Assembly (NCBI RefSeq): GCF_014203955.1
Contig: NZ_JACHKA010000001.1
Coordinates: 2,759,001-2,823,000 of the forward strand
DNA: 64,000 nt
Reading direction: 5' to 3'
Source of the DNA: Sphingobium lignivorans
GTDB lineage: Bacteria > Pseudomonadota > Alphaproteobacteria > Sphingomonadales > Sphingomonadaceae
Every line of letters starts with the position of its first letter. Position 1 is the stretch's first letter. Positions 1 through 8,668 of this stretch are shown here, one piece after another. The position numbers and the translations under genes are program-made. The notes under the pieces are model-generated. The model was not told where the DNA came from and did no database searches. It saw only the letters and a list, made by a program, of their open reading frames with translations.

Positions 1-1605
1 CTCGCCGGCCACCAGCAGCTCATGCCGGGCGTCACCTTCGAGCTCGACGGGCAGTTTTCCGACCGCAGGCTTCAGAAGACGAATGCCTTCACGGCAACGA
101 CCGACGCATCCGTCAACGGCCTCGTCAACCGTCCTGCTGTCCGCTCATGGTCGGTCACGCCGACATTGCGCATCGATCTGTCTCCGGACTGGACCGCCTC
201 GCTGGAGGCGACCCGCTCGGTCAGCAAAACGGATATCCGCTCGCGCAATTTCCGGAGTGGTATCGAGACCCCGGGGCGGCTGATCTACGAAAACAGGCTT
301 GTCAATATCGAGGCCGGTGCCGAAGGCCCGCTCGTCCGGCTGCCTGGCGGCGACGCACGGCTGGCGCTCGGCGGCGGGTGGCGCCAGTTCGATCTCGGGA
401 TCGATGTCACGCAGACAAGTGCGGGCGTTACCCGGACGACGCGACGCGGGACCGAAACGCGCAGGAGCCTGTTCGCCTATGGCGAGCTTTCCGTGCCGCT
501 GGTCGGGCCGGACAACCGCATGCCGCTTGTCGAGCAGCTGCAGCTCAGTGCGGCCGTGCGATATGAACGCTATCAGGGCATCGAACAGGTGGCGACGCCC
601 AAGCTCGGCATCATCCATGCGCCGCATCGCGATGTGACGCTGCGGTTCAGCTGGGGCAAATCCTACAAAATTCCGACGCTCGATCAGGTCAACCGCGTCG
701 AGGCCGGAGGGCTTCTGCCGGGCAGCCTGTTCGCGCCGCAGCCGGTACCGGCGCTTCCGTCCGGTGCGACGGTGCTGGTGCTGAGCGGGGGCAATCCCGA
801 CCTCCGCTCCGAGCGGGCGACGACCTGGACTGCGTCGTTCGAGGTGCGTCCGCAATTCCTCGAGGGCCTCAAACTGGGCGCGAGCTGGTTTGACGTCGAT
901 TATCGCGACCGCATCGCCTCGCCGATCTCGGATACGCTGTCGGCGCTCGCCAATCCGGCATTCGCCGATTTCGTCCTCATGGCCCCTTCAGCGGCAGCGG
1001 TGCAGGCCATCGTCGATGGTCTGCCGCAGGCAATCACCAATGCGACCGGACAGCCGTTCGATCCGGCAAGGGTCGGCGCGATCCTCGATGGACGTCTGCG
1101 CAATTCAGCGCATGAGCATGCCCGCGGCGTGGATCTCGACATCGAATACCGGATCAGTCCGGGTCCCCGGGAGAGGCTGACGCTCAGCGCGACTGCAAGC
1201 TATCTCGATGCCAGCCGGCAGCTCAGCCCCGGCCAGCCCGTGCTTGCGCGATCGGGGGTGATCTTCACGCCTCCCACGTGGCGCGTGCGGACAGGCGGTA
1301 GCTGGGATCGCGGCAACACCGGGTTCACGGCCTTCTTCAACTATTCCGGTGGGGTCTATGACAATCGCCTCGCGTCGCCGGGCGATATCCCGGCCTTCCC
1401 GACAGTGGATCTCAGCGCGCGCATCCGTACCACGGACGACCGGGGCCTGCTCCATGGCCTGGAATTCCGGCTGTCGGCGCTCAACGTCCTCGACGAGAAG
1501 CCGCACACCATCTTCACCTCCGACCCGGCGGCGATCCCCTATGATTCGACGAACCAGTCGTCGATCGGACGGTTCATCAGCCTGGCCGTGACCAAATCAT
1601 GGTGA
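1..1605 (+). CDS. TonB-dependent receptor, C-terminal part (lasso cluster)
   Basis: This is the beta-barrel part of a TonB-dependent outer-membrane receptor. The frame is open from the first base, so the plug domain and signal peptide lie outside the window. What is visible is a run of amphipathic strands with typical barrel phrases (for example LRFSWGKSYKIPTLDQVNR, then GGNPDLRSERATTW in the late barrel). The chain ends in an aromatic residue (Trp), as outer-membrane barrels do. The stop overlaps the start of the isopeptidase gene, so the two are co-transcribed. Receptors of this kind commonly accompany isopeptidase-type lasso peptide clusters in Proteobacteria and are proposed to import the lasso peptide or its cargo; that role here is inferred from context. 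Siderophore or other ligands remain possible. Confidence 0.9.
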   Translation, partial: LAGHQQLMPGVTFELDGQFSDRRLQKTNAFTATTDASVNGLVNRPAVRSWSVTPTLRIDLSPDWTASLEATRSVSKTDIRSRNFRSGIETPGRLIYENRLVNIEAGAEGPLVRLPGGDARLALGGGWRQFDLGIDVTQTSAGVTRTTRRGTETRRSLFAYGELSVPLVGPDNRMPLVEQLQLSAAVRYERYQGIEQVATPKLGIIHAPHRDVTLRFSWGKSYKIPTLDQVNRVEAGGLLPGSLFAPQPVPALPSGATVLVLSGGNPDLRSERATTWTASFEVRPQFLEGLKLGASWFDVDYRDRIASPISDTLSALANPAFADFVLMAPSAAAVQAIVDGLPQAITNATGQPFDPARVGAILDGRLRNSAHEHARGVDLDIEYRISPGPRERLTLSATASYLDASRQLSPGQPVLARSGVIFTPPTWRVRTGGSWDRGNTGFTAFFNYSGGVYDNRLASPGDIPAFPTVDLSARIRTTDDRGLLHGLEFRLSALNVLDEKPHTIFTSDPAAIPYDSTNQSSIGRFISLAVTKSW

Positions 1606-3707
1606 GCGCGATGCGGATGCTGCTGGCGGGCCTTGTGCTGCTCGCTCTCCTGCCCGGCAGGGCGCTTGCCGATACGGCAACGCCCTGCGGCGATATCGTT
1701 CCGCAGGCGGAGGGACCGTTTCCCGTGCGTCCGGTCACACCTGATGATCTCGTCAGGCTGCGCGACATCGGCCCGGTGGATGCTTCTTCGCTCGACGCGC
1801 GGCTGTTTACGCTGTCCCCCGACGGCAGGAGCGTCGCATTCCAGCTGCGCCGGGCCGACCCGGTCCGCAACGGCTATTGCCTGGCGATGGTCGTGCTTGA
1901 TCTGCGGAAGGGCGCGCATCCACGTATCATCGATTCCGGCGGCGAATTCATCCGGATCCATTTCGACTTTCGCGACAAAGCGGATTTCCCGACCGGCATC
2001 GCCCGGCCGATCACCCCGCGATGGTCTCCGGACGGGCGCTGGATCGCGTATCTGAAGCGCGAACACGGCCTCACCCAGGTCTGGCGCGCCAACGTGGATG
2101 GGTCCGGCAGCATGCCCCTCACCCACAGCGCCAGCGATGTGGAGGATTTCCGGTTCGCTCCGGATGGTCATACGCTCGTCTTCTCGAGCCGTCCGGCACT
2201 CGATGCCGCCCGACGGGCGATCGACCGTGAGGGGCTGTCCGGCTTTCATTATGACGATCGCTATGCACCGATGGCCAGCGACCGCCCGTTTCCGACCGCG
2301 CCGCTCCCGCGCGAGGTCGTCGCACAGGAGCTCGGGACCGGGACAATCCGTCCGGCGACCGCAATCGAGACCGCATTGCTGCCGGGGTCCCCGGTCACGG
2401 AAGTCGCATGGACCGAAACGCGTGGTCGCGATGGACGAAAGGCGTGGCTCGCCATTCCGTCCGCGACATTCTGGGCATGGCGCGGGCGGCTGATGGCCGA
2501 AGACCGCAATGGCAAGGCAGTCACCTGCGCGGCACTCGTCTGCGCGGACGCGCGGCGGCCCTGGTGGACGCACAACGGGCGCGTCCGGTTCTTCCATCAG
2601 GAAGGCTGGGCAGATGGGTCGGTGGCCATCTACGAATGGACGCCCGGCGTCGGCGCACCACGTCGCCTCTACGTAACGGAGGATGTTCTGGCCGACTGCC
2701 AGCCCGATGGCGATACCCTGCTGTGTCTGCGCGAGGCGTCGCTGACGCCGCGGCGGCTTGAACGGCTCGATCCGGCGACCGGGCGCCGCACGGTCATCTT
2801 CGACCCCAATCCCGGCTTTGCCAGGCTGCAGAAGGGGCAGGTCGAACGGCTGCATCTGCGCAACGCCTTCGGCCTGCCATCGATCGCCGATCTCGTGCTG
2901 CCGGTCGGCTACCGGTCAGGCACACGCTATCCGCTGGTTGTTGTGCAATATGAGACGCGCGGTTTCCTGCGGGGCGGCACCGGTGACGATTATCCCATTC
3001 AGGCCTTTGCGGGTCGCGGCTACGCTGTCCTCAGCGTCAGCCGGCCGGCGTTCACGGGGTCGGAAAGCGGCAAGGCGGATGTCGTGAAACTCGAACGCGG
3101 CAATCTTGCCGATTTTTCCAACAGGAAGAGCGCCCTCTCCTCGATCGAGGCCGGTGTCCGGCTCGCCACAGAACGCGGGATCGCCGATCCCGGACGGGTC
3201 GGCCTTACCGGCATGAGCGACGGCGCGACGGTCGCCGCCTATGCGCTGCTGCACAGCCGGACCTTCGCCGCGATCGCCATGAGCAGCTGCTGCTTCGACA
3301 CGACATTTCCGACGCGGGTCGGACCGGTCGCGGCACGGCATTTTTATGCGGTCGGCTATCCAAAGATGACCGACGAGGCCAGGGGAGCCTTCTGGGACCA
3401 GATCTCCCTTTCGCGGAATGCCCGGAAGATCCGGACGCCGATCCTCCTTCAGGTGGCGGACGATGAGTTTATGAGCGCGCTGGAAAGCTACACCGCCCTG
3501 CGCGAGGTGAACACGCCCATCGATCTGTTCATGTTCCCGGGCGAGCATCATGTGAAATGGCAGCCTGTCCATCGTCTTGCCATGTACCGCAGGTCGCTTG
3601 ACTGGTTCGATTTCTGGCTGAAGGGCGAGAAATCGGCTGAGCCCGACCGGCAGGAGGACATCAGGCACTGGGAGGCCCTGCGTGATGCACCGCCGGCTGT
3701 GAAGTGA
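1599..3707 (+). CDS. Lasso peptide isopeptidase, S9 prolyl-oligopeptidase family (AtxE-like)
   Basis: This predicted secreted serine hydrolase probably opens the isopeptide bond of the lasso peptide made by the facing genes. The N-terminus is a signal peptide ending near RALADT. A TolB-like beta-propeller follows, with WSPDGRWIAYLK and FAPDGHTLVFSS blades. The C-terminal alpha/beta-hydrolase domain carries the nucleophile elbow GMSDG (Ser540 from the first Met), an acidic residue in VADDEF (Asp621/622) and His in GEHH (His650/651). The spacing matches the S9 triad. The length (702 aa) fits AtxE-type enzymes. The start overlaps the receptor stop by 7 bases; ATG 1611 or 1617 are alternative starts. 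The 3' end overlaps the convergent cyclase gene by 47 bp. The lasso assignment rests mainly on this context; the S9 fold alone would not be specific. Confidence 0.9.
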   Translation: MVSAMRMLLAGLVLLALLPGRALADTATPCGDIVPQAEGPFPVRPVTPDDLVRLRDIGPVDASSLDARLFTLSPDGRSVAFQLRRADPVRNGYCLAMVVLDLRKGAHPRIIDSGGEFIRIHFDFRDKADFPTGIARPITPRWSPDGRWIAYLKREHGLTQVWRANVDGSGSMPLTHSASDVEDFRFAPDGHTLVFSSRPALDAARRAIDREGLSGFHYDDRYAPMASDRPFPTAPLPREVVAQELGTGTIRPATAIETALLPGSPVTEVAWTETRGRDGRKAWLAIPSATFWAWRGRLMAEDRNGKAVTCAALVCADARRPWWTHNGRVRFFHQEGWADGSVAIYEWTPGVGAPRRLYVTEDVLADCQPDGDTLLCLREASLTPRRLERLDPATGRRTVIFDPNPGFARLQKGQVERLHLRNAFGLPSIADLVLPVGYRSGTRYPLVVVQYETRGFLRGGTGDDYPIQAFAGRGYAVLSVSRPAFTGSESGKADVVKLERGNLADFSNRKSALSSIEAGVRLATERGIADPGRVGLTGMSDGATVAAYALLHSRTFAAIAMSSCCFDTTFPTRVGPVAARHFYAVGYPKMTDEARGAFWDQISLSRNARKIRTPILLQVADDEFMSALESYTALREVNTPIDLFMFPGEHHVKWQPVHRLAMYRRSLDWFDFWLKGEKSAEPDRQEDIRHWEALRDAPPAVK

Positions 3708-5445
3708 GGTCCGCCAGTTTCCGGCTCCATATCCCTGTCCATGCCTCGCTATCGAGCAGATCGAGAAGGCGTACCTGCTCTTCGCCCGTGAAAGGCATGT
3801 CGCTGCGAAACCGGCGGTCGACCGCATCGCGGTCGAGGATCTGCTGCCGGGCGAGATTGCCTTCGAGGAGCCGGGACCGGATCTGCTCGCGATGGTTACG
3901 AAGGATGGTCGCACTGACGCCGTCAGGACCACCCTTGGTCCGGCGAAAGAGCACGGCATCCGGCAGATCGGCGGCGAAGGCTTGTCGGGCGACGGCGCGA
4001 TCGCGGCCGCCCGATCGCCATTGCCATGACGGAATGGCGAGGCAGGCCTCCACGAGGGGTTGCGAGACGAGCGGTGTCAGGACGGGCGCGAAAGCGCCCC
4101 GGCCAGGGTCGAGAACATGCTGTACGCGCAGCAGCGCCGCGATGTGCGCAGCCTTGCCTGGCAGGGCATCGGGCGGCGCCTCGAGCCAGGGATGCGCGAT
4201 CTCCCCTGTCGCAAGGCAGGCATCGGAATCGAGAAACATCGCCGAGCATGGCCAGGGATAGCGCCGCCGTCGGCGGGTCCGCCAGGCGGCCTGGAGCGCT
4301 TCGCCCGGGCCGCATCCGGTCTGGCGGCAGACGTCCAGAAATGTCGTGAACAGACCGGCGGTGAAGCCACGGGCGAAATAGCGGTCGGTGATGGCGGCAG
4401 CGGACTGCGAATAGCCAAAGACATTGTCGCCGCCATTGCCGGTGATGAAGGCGTCGCTTCCTTCGGACCGGGCCACTTCCAGATGCGCCCGTTCATAGGC
4501 CTGAATGAGCGTGCGTCCGATCGGCCGTGGCAGATGCGGACTGACAGGCCTGTCGATGTCGATCTCCTCGACGGCATAGCGGCATTCCGTGAGGGGAAGA
4601 CCGAGGTGGGCACAGAGCACCCGTGCATGGCTGCGTTCGTCGCCGGCGGGATCATCGGTGTACATGGTGATGCAGCGGACATCCCGGCCCGAACGGGCAA
4701 GACACGCCGCGACGATCGAGGAGTCGAGGCCGCCTGAAACGCTGACCAGCGGGCGCGAGCAGGTTGCGGCCCAGCTCCCGACGGTATGGAACACCAGGCG
4801 CCGGAGCCGTTCGGCAGCGGATGTGTCATGTTCGTCCTGACCGAAAGCGACATGCTGCCAGGGCGTCCACTCGGGTCGCTGGCCCGGCTCATGGCCGGGG
4901 ACGCCAATCGAACATCCGGGCAGCAGTTCACGGATGCCATTGAGAGCCGTGCCGGCCTCCGGCAGACCGCGACTGTAATGGTGGCGCAGAAGCGCGCGCC
5001 AGTCGATCGCCGGTCGGACTTCTCCCGATGCCAGCAGGAGCTCGACGTCGGACGCGAACAGAGTCGCTGTCGGGGTCTCAGCATAATAGCAGGGCAGCAG
5101 GCCGGATGCATCGCGCAGCACGCGATATCCGCCAGCGTCGGGAAATATACCCGCCCAGGCGCCCCAGCAGCGCATCAGGGCAGAGTTGCCTCCGCCGGCA
5201 ACGATCAGGCCGGCTTCGCCGTCGTCGATCACGCCGAACGGTCGTGCCGGTCCGTGCCGGGGAAACAGGGTGCCGACGATCACGCCCCGATCGTGAAGGA
5301 GTGGCCGTCCGCAGGTGCTACTCGCCAGCACGGCCAGGGAAGAATGTTCATGCAAGACCTCAAGACCGGTCCTGCGCGCAAGCAAGTTCGGGTCCGGCGC
5401 CGGGGCATGGCCGTGCGCGATGGCGAACAGGTAGCGGGGTTTCAC
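3661..5445 (-). CDS. Lasso peptide macrolactam synthetase (C protein, asparagine synthetase-like)
   Basis: This enzyme should activate the ring-forming acidic side chain of the core peptide as an AMP ester and close the macrolactam ring. The N-terminal half resembles a glutamine amidotransferase-like domain without an N-terminal Cys nucleophile. The C-terminal half is an asparagine synthetase-type ATP-pyrophosphatase domain with the P-loop SGGLDSS at about residues 237-243 and a downstream GNGGDNVFG motif. I chose the GTG at 5445 because it overlaps the B stop as GTGA, giving 594 aa, the usual C-protein size. Longer upstream readings run through the B gene in another frame and have atypical composition. 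The 3' end overlaps the convergent isopeptidase gene. Translational coupling to B through the 4-bp overlap is likely. Confidence 0.92.
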   Translation of the reverse strand: MKPRYLFAIAHGHAPAPDPNLLARRTGLEVLHEHSSLAVLASSTCGRPLLHDRGVIVGTLFPRHGPARPFGVIDDGEAGLIVAGGGNSALMRCWGAWAGIFPDAGGYRVLRDASGLLPCYYAETPTATLFASDVELLLASGEVRPAIDWRALLRHHYSRGLPEAGTALNGIRELLPGCSIGVPGHEPGQRPEWTPWQHVAFGQDEHDTSAAERLRRLVFHTVGSWAATCSRPLVSVSGGLDSSIVAACLARSGRDVRCITMYTDDPAGDERSHARVLCAHLGLPLTECRYAVEEIDIDRPVSPHLPRPIGRTLIQAYERAHLEVARSEGSDAFITGNGGDNVFGYSQSAAAITDRYFARGFTAGLFTTFLDVCRQTGCGPGEALQAAWRTRRRRRYPWPCSAMFLDSDACLATGEIAHPWLEAPPDALPGKAAHIAALLRVQHVLDPGRGAFAPVLTPLVSQPLVEACLAIPSWQWRSGGRDRAVARQAFAADLPDAVLFRRTKGGPDGVSATILRNHREQIRSRLLEGNLARQQILDRDAVDRRFRSDMPFTGEEQVRLLDLLDSEAWTGIWSRKLADLTSQPAVHHAGPPSA

Positions 5446-6092
5446 GATATCACCCGGATCGGTGTGAACATGCGCGCTTCCTCGAGACCGCCGACAACGA
5501 CGGCGTCGTTCCACTGCACCCAGCAATGGGCGGCGAACGGCTCGAGCCGCACGCCGAACACGATCGCAGGAGAAACACCGACACGGCGACAAAGCGCCCA
5601 TGCCGCAAGCGCGCGCGGCAGGCATTGGTCCGCCTTGCGGAACGAGAGTGCAGTGGACGCGAAGGCGGCAGCGATGCGTGTGATGCGCGCTTCCGCATCG
5701 ACGGTTCCGGGCACGGTTCCCGTGTCTGCTTCCATTTCACGTACGATGTCGGCCAGATGCCGTCGGCGGAGCGAAGCCGAAGAGCGGCGCCATGCCAGAA
5801 AGGCGCGGCCAATGTCGAAGCTGCGCACGGCACGCGGCAGGTCAGCGCCTGCGTCCCTCACCGGAAGCGGATACGACACAGCCGTCGGCGGGCGTGGTGC
5901 CCCGGCTGTCAGCAGGCCGCACCCGGCAAGTCGGTCGAGCTCCTTCGGTTCCGTGCCTGTGTTTGCCCATTGCAGGAACAGCGCATTCTGCTCCGGACGC
6001 AGGCGGACATAGCGGTCGCGCCGAAGGTCGAGAAAGACGGCCTGCCCGGCACAGACGCACCATGAGATATCGTCGGATATGTGGAAGGACAT
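5442..6092 (-). CDS. Lasso peptide leader peptidase with fused RRE (B protein)
   Basis: This is a 216-aa fused B protein. Residues about 1-75 look like a PqqD-type RiPP recognition element (DLRRDRYVRLRPEQNALFL) that binds the precursor leader. Residues about 85-216 are a transglutaminase-like Cys protease domain, with Cys157 in ADQCLPRALA and His189 in FAAHCWVQW. The third catalytic acid is less certain (Asp196 is a candidate). It should cleave the leader of the precursor encoded 52 bp upstream. An earlier in-frame Met (position 6209) would run through the precursor gene, so I start at ATG 6092, just after the intergenic stem-loop. The gene ends in a GTGA overlap with the cyclase gene. In many Gram-positive clusters these two domains are separate proteins; fusion is the norm in Proteobacteria. 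Confidence 0.92.
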   Translation of the reverse strand: MSFHISDDISWCVCAGQAVFLDLRRDRYVRLRPEQNALFLQWANTGTEPKELDRLAGCGLLTAGAPRPPTAVSYPLPVRDAGADLPRAVRSFDIGRAFLAWRRSSASLRRRHLADIVREMEADTGTVPGTVDAEARITRIAAAFASTALSFRKADQCLPRALAAWALCRRVGVSPAIVFGVRLEPFAAHCWVQWNDAVVVGGLEEARMFTPIRVIS

Positions 6093-6110
6093 GACGGGGT
6101 CCCGCGAAAG

Positions 6111-6137
6111 GGTGCGCGCGCCGGTGGCACGCGCACC
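6111..6137 (-). promoter_or_regulatory. Stem-loop between lasso precursor and processing genes
   Basis: An 8-bp perfect inverted repeat (GGTGCGCG / CGCGCACC) with an 11-nt loop lies in the 52-bp gap between the precursor stop and the B start. There is no U-tract. Hairpins at this place are known in other proteobacterial lasso operons, where they are thought to keep precursor transcript levels above those of the enzymes. That function is inferred here. Confidence 0.6.
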
Positions 6138-6144
6138 GGTATCG

Positions 6145-6276
6145 TCAGTCGTCGGTGAGGCCCGTCTGGAGACTGAGGCTCCCTTCATTGTCCTCGACGA
6201 TGAAGGCACCGCCCTTCGTGTCGGTGCTCGCGGTGCCGAGTTCGATCAGATCGTCCGTCTCACGTTCGTAGTTCAT
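6145..6276 (-). CDS. Lasso peptide precursor (A protein)
   Basis: This is a 43-codon gene. It starts with MNYERETDDLIELG, has the leader end ASTDTK, and the core begins GGAFIVEDNEG and ends QTGLTDD. A strong ribosome-binding site (GGAGGAAAGCC before ATG) supports the start. The conserved Thr at the penultimate leader position (Thr20, Lys21) places the cleavage before Gly22, giving a 22-residue core. Gly1 could form the macrolactam with Asp8 (8-membered ring) or Glu7 (7-membered). Cutting one residue later would give a ring to Glu9 but would move Thr to position -3. The acidic DD end matches sphingomonad lasso peptides of the sphingonodin/sphingopyxin type. No Cys is present, so this would be a class II lasso. 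B and C follow directly downstream. Confidence 0.92.
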   Translation of the reverse strand: MNYERETDDLIELGTASTDTKGGAFIVEDNEGSLSLQTGLTDD

Positions 6277-6744
6277 GGCTTTCCTCCATTTGAGAGAAAC
6301 GTCATGGCCATGACCGCTCCAAATGTAGCGCGTCCGATAGTTATACGAAGCTTATAATCCTGTTATTTTGCGATTATTCGGCGCCCGCGGTCCCGAACTT
6401 GCCATCTGCGCGAAGCCGGGTGTGAGAACATGCCTGGACATGCACCGTCGCCTTTAGTCGCACGACCTGGACATCCGCGACGGCCACCCGGCAGCGCACC
6501 GGTCGGGCGTGCCTCGAGTCGTCATTGAGGCATCGCGAATGATGCGTTGCAACATAATTGTCACAAACCGGAGACGCCAGACGTGTAAGCGTGCGGTTGT
6601 CGCCCTTCGGCCGCTGACATCCCAAATCTGATGAATGGCCGGATGCGCAATCTAATGACCCTGGCAATAGCCGAATCCAGTGCAGTCCAGCCTTGGGATC
6701 AGATTAATTCAATCAGCTCAACTGCATATGGTCGATCGCCGAAC
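6277..6744. other. Intergenic: lasso operon leader, otherwise no gene seen
   Basis: This stretch should carry the promoter of the minus-strand lasso operon. The 6330-6375 part is AT-rich, with TATAAC and ATTATAAG stretches reading on the minus strand, but I cannot assign a clear -35/-10 pair. From about 6375 to 6744 I see no convincing coding frame; short open frames have no homology I recognise. Confidence 0.4.
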
Positions 6745-7057
6745 CTTGCCATGCTGATCGCATGGCAGCCGGCTTCAGCTTCGGCGCACCACGTCGGGCG
6801 ACGACGGGTGCGACGGCTGATGGCGAAGATGGGCCTGGCGCCGATCTACCGGCGGCCGCGCCCGAGCGATCCCCACCCGCAGCACCGGGTCTATCCCTAT
6901 CTGCTGCGCAAGCTGGCGATCGAGCGGCCCAACCATGTGTGGTGCGCCGACATGACCTACATTCCGATGCGCCGGGACTTCCTCTACCTCGTTGCGATCA
7001 TGGACTGGGCGACCCGCAAGGTGCTGGCCTGGCGGCTGTCGAACATTCGGCATTCGA
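6745..7057 (+). pseudogene. IS3-family transposase orfB remnant
   Basis: An open stretch encodes the middle of an IS3-type DDE transposase: HHVGRRRVRRLMAKMGLAPIYRRP, then PNHVWCADMTYIPMRRDFLYLVAIMDWATRKVLAWRLSN. This covers the HTH_21 region and the first catalytic Asp of the integrase core. It then ends abruptly at 7057-7065, with no second Asp or Glu. The N-terminus and orfA are missing, so this is a truncated relic. Confidence 0.8.
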
Positions 7058-7133
7058 GCGACTGAACCAGTGGGAAAAACTACGCCCTTTCGCTGCTGCC
7101 GAGCCCTGTATGTTCTCAATTGGGGACTGACCT

Positions 7134-7179
7134 GATGGGATGGACGGCCCCTGCACCAACTGTGCGATGATGGCCGTAG
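7134..7179 (+). repeat. Left inverted repeat of the IS1111-like element
   Basis: It begins GATGGGATGGACGGCCCC and is complementary to 8485-8530 over 46 positions with a single mismatch (C against T). Weaker pairing continues about 10 bases inwards. Confidence 0.9.
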
Positions 7180-7203
7180 AACCACGTCTAGAGGAGCCGT
7201 CCC

Positions 7204-8227
7204 ATGCAGCAGGAGATAGTGACCGTCGGATTGGATCTGGCGAAGAACGTGTTTCAGGTTCACGCGATTGGCGCAGAAGGCAGGGTGATCGAGCGCCGGC
7301 AGTTGCGGCGCGCGGAGGTCTTGAAGTTCTTTAGCGGATTGCCGCCCTGCCTCGTCGGCATGGAAGCGTGCGCGTCGGCGCACTACTGGGGCCGGGAGCT
7401 GATGAAGCTGGGCCGCGATGTCCGGTTGATGCCGCCAGCTTATGTGAAGCCCTATGTAAAGCGCGGGAAGACCGATGCTGCCGACGCCGAGGCGATCTGT
7501 GAGGCGGTGACCCGGCCGACCATGCGCTTCGTCGCCGTGAAGACGCCGGAACCGCAGGCGGTACGGGACTGATGCTGCACAAGACCCGCGACCTTCTGGT
7601 GCGGCAGCGCACCGGTCTCATCAACGCTCTGCGCGCCCATCTGGGCGAGTTTGGCATCATCTCGAGCAAGGGCCTTGGCGGCGTGACCACGCTGGTAAAG
7701 CTTGTTCACGAAGCGTAGGATCTTGTTCCGCGCATGTCCGATCGGCGCTGCACACGATCGCCGCGCAGCTGCGAGCCCTCGCCAGCGAGATCGAGCGGCT
7801 TGAGATTCAGATCATCGCCTGGCATCGCAGCGACGCCGCGAGCCGGCGCCTGGTGACCATCCCCGGCATCGGTCCGATTACCGCCTCGGCAATCGCGGCA
7901 GCCGTGCCGGATGTCTCGATGTTCCGGTCGGGCCGCCAGTTCGCGGCATGGCTCGGGCTCACGCCCCGACCGCATAGCTCGGGTGGCAAGAAGCGCCTGG
8001 GCGGGATCAGCAAGCAGGGCGATGGCTATCTGCGCCGCCTGCTGGTCGTCGGCGCTACAGCGGTCATGCGCATGGTCCGCAAGGATGCCAGCAGACATCC
8101 CTGGGCTGCGCAGTTGCTCGAACGCAAGCAGGTGAAGATCGCTACAGTAGCCTTTGCCAACAAGACAGCGCGGGTTGCCTGGGCCGTGATGGCACGCGGC
8201 CAGACATACCAACCCGTATCCGCATGA
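7204..8227 (+). pseudogene. IS110/IS1111 transposase, frameshifted
   Basis: The N-terminal RuvC-like DEDD domain is clear: GLDLAKNVFQVHA (first Asp), GMEACASAHYW (Glu) and KTDAADAEAI (Asp). The C-terminal transposase_20 domain is also clear (TIPGIGPITASAIAAAVPD, then GGKKRLGGISKQGDGYLRRLLV). The frame changes near 7565-7572 and again near 7710-7850, so three frames are needed to read the whole chain. The protein cannot be made intact, and mobility would need a helper copy. Confidence 0.9.
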
Positions 8228-8484
8228 TCGCCGTCGCCTGACCTCGAGATGGCGTGAAGGGGCTTTGAAGTGATGACAGACCGGTCAGACCGGGGATCGC
8301 GATAACCCAGGGGAGCAGAGTGCCAGCGAGCACGATGACGTGATTAGGGAAGCGATTCGCGGATTACATCAGGGCCAACAGCCATGCGGTGCTGCATGAA
8401 CAGGCCGAGCACAGGGATGCACCCGACCAGTGCTGCTCCTCACCCAAATACCTCTTGCGCCGCAGGGGCCGTTGACACATGGCT

Positions 8485-8530
8485 CTACGACCATCATCGC
8501 ACAGTTGGTGCAGGGGCCGTCCATCCCATC
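8485..8530 (-). repeat. Right inverted repeat of the IS1111-like element
   Basis: This is the reverse complement of 7134-7179 with one mismatch. It closes the IS element downstream of the broken transposase gene. Confidence 0.9.
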
Positions 8531-8668
8531 ACGTCATGTCCCGTCAAAAAATGTTGTGCAGACAACAGCTTACCACAACAGGGGGAGTTAATCCTTTAAT
8601 CTTGCTATCTTCCAAAGGACTGACGCTTTCGGCTTAAGCGACGGCGGGTTGGGGCAACCGACGATATT

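Larger units (their letters stand above)
7134..8530 (+). mobile_element. IS110-family (IS1111 group) insertion sequence, transposase broken
   Basis: The element is about 1.4 kb and is bounded by a 46-bp inverted repeat with one mismatch (7134-7179 and 8485-8530). It encloses a DEDD-type transposase gene. Long subterminal inverted repeats are the hallmark of the IS1111 subgroup; classic IS110 elements lack them. The true tips may lie a few bases outside the repeats, as is usual in this group. About 255 bp lie between the end of the transposase gene and the right repeat, a region where IS110 elements hold non-coding sequence. Confidence 0.85.

Noticed and set aside
1539..2855. 438-codon minus-strand frame opposite the isopeptidase gene
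   Set aside because: It is antisense to a clear S9 peptidase and has no homology I recognise.
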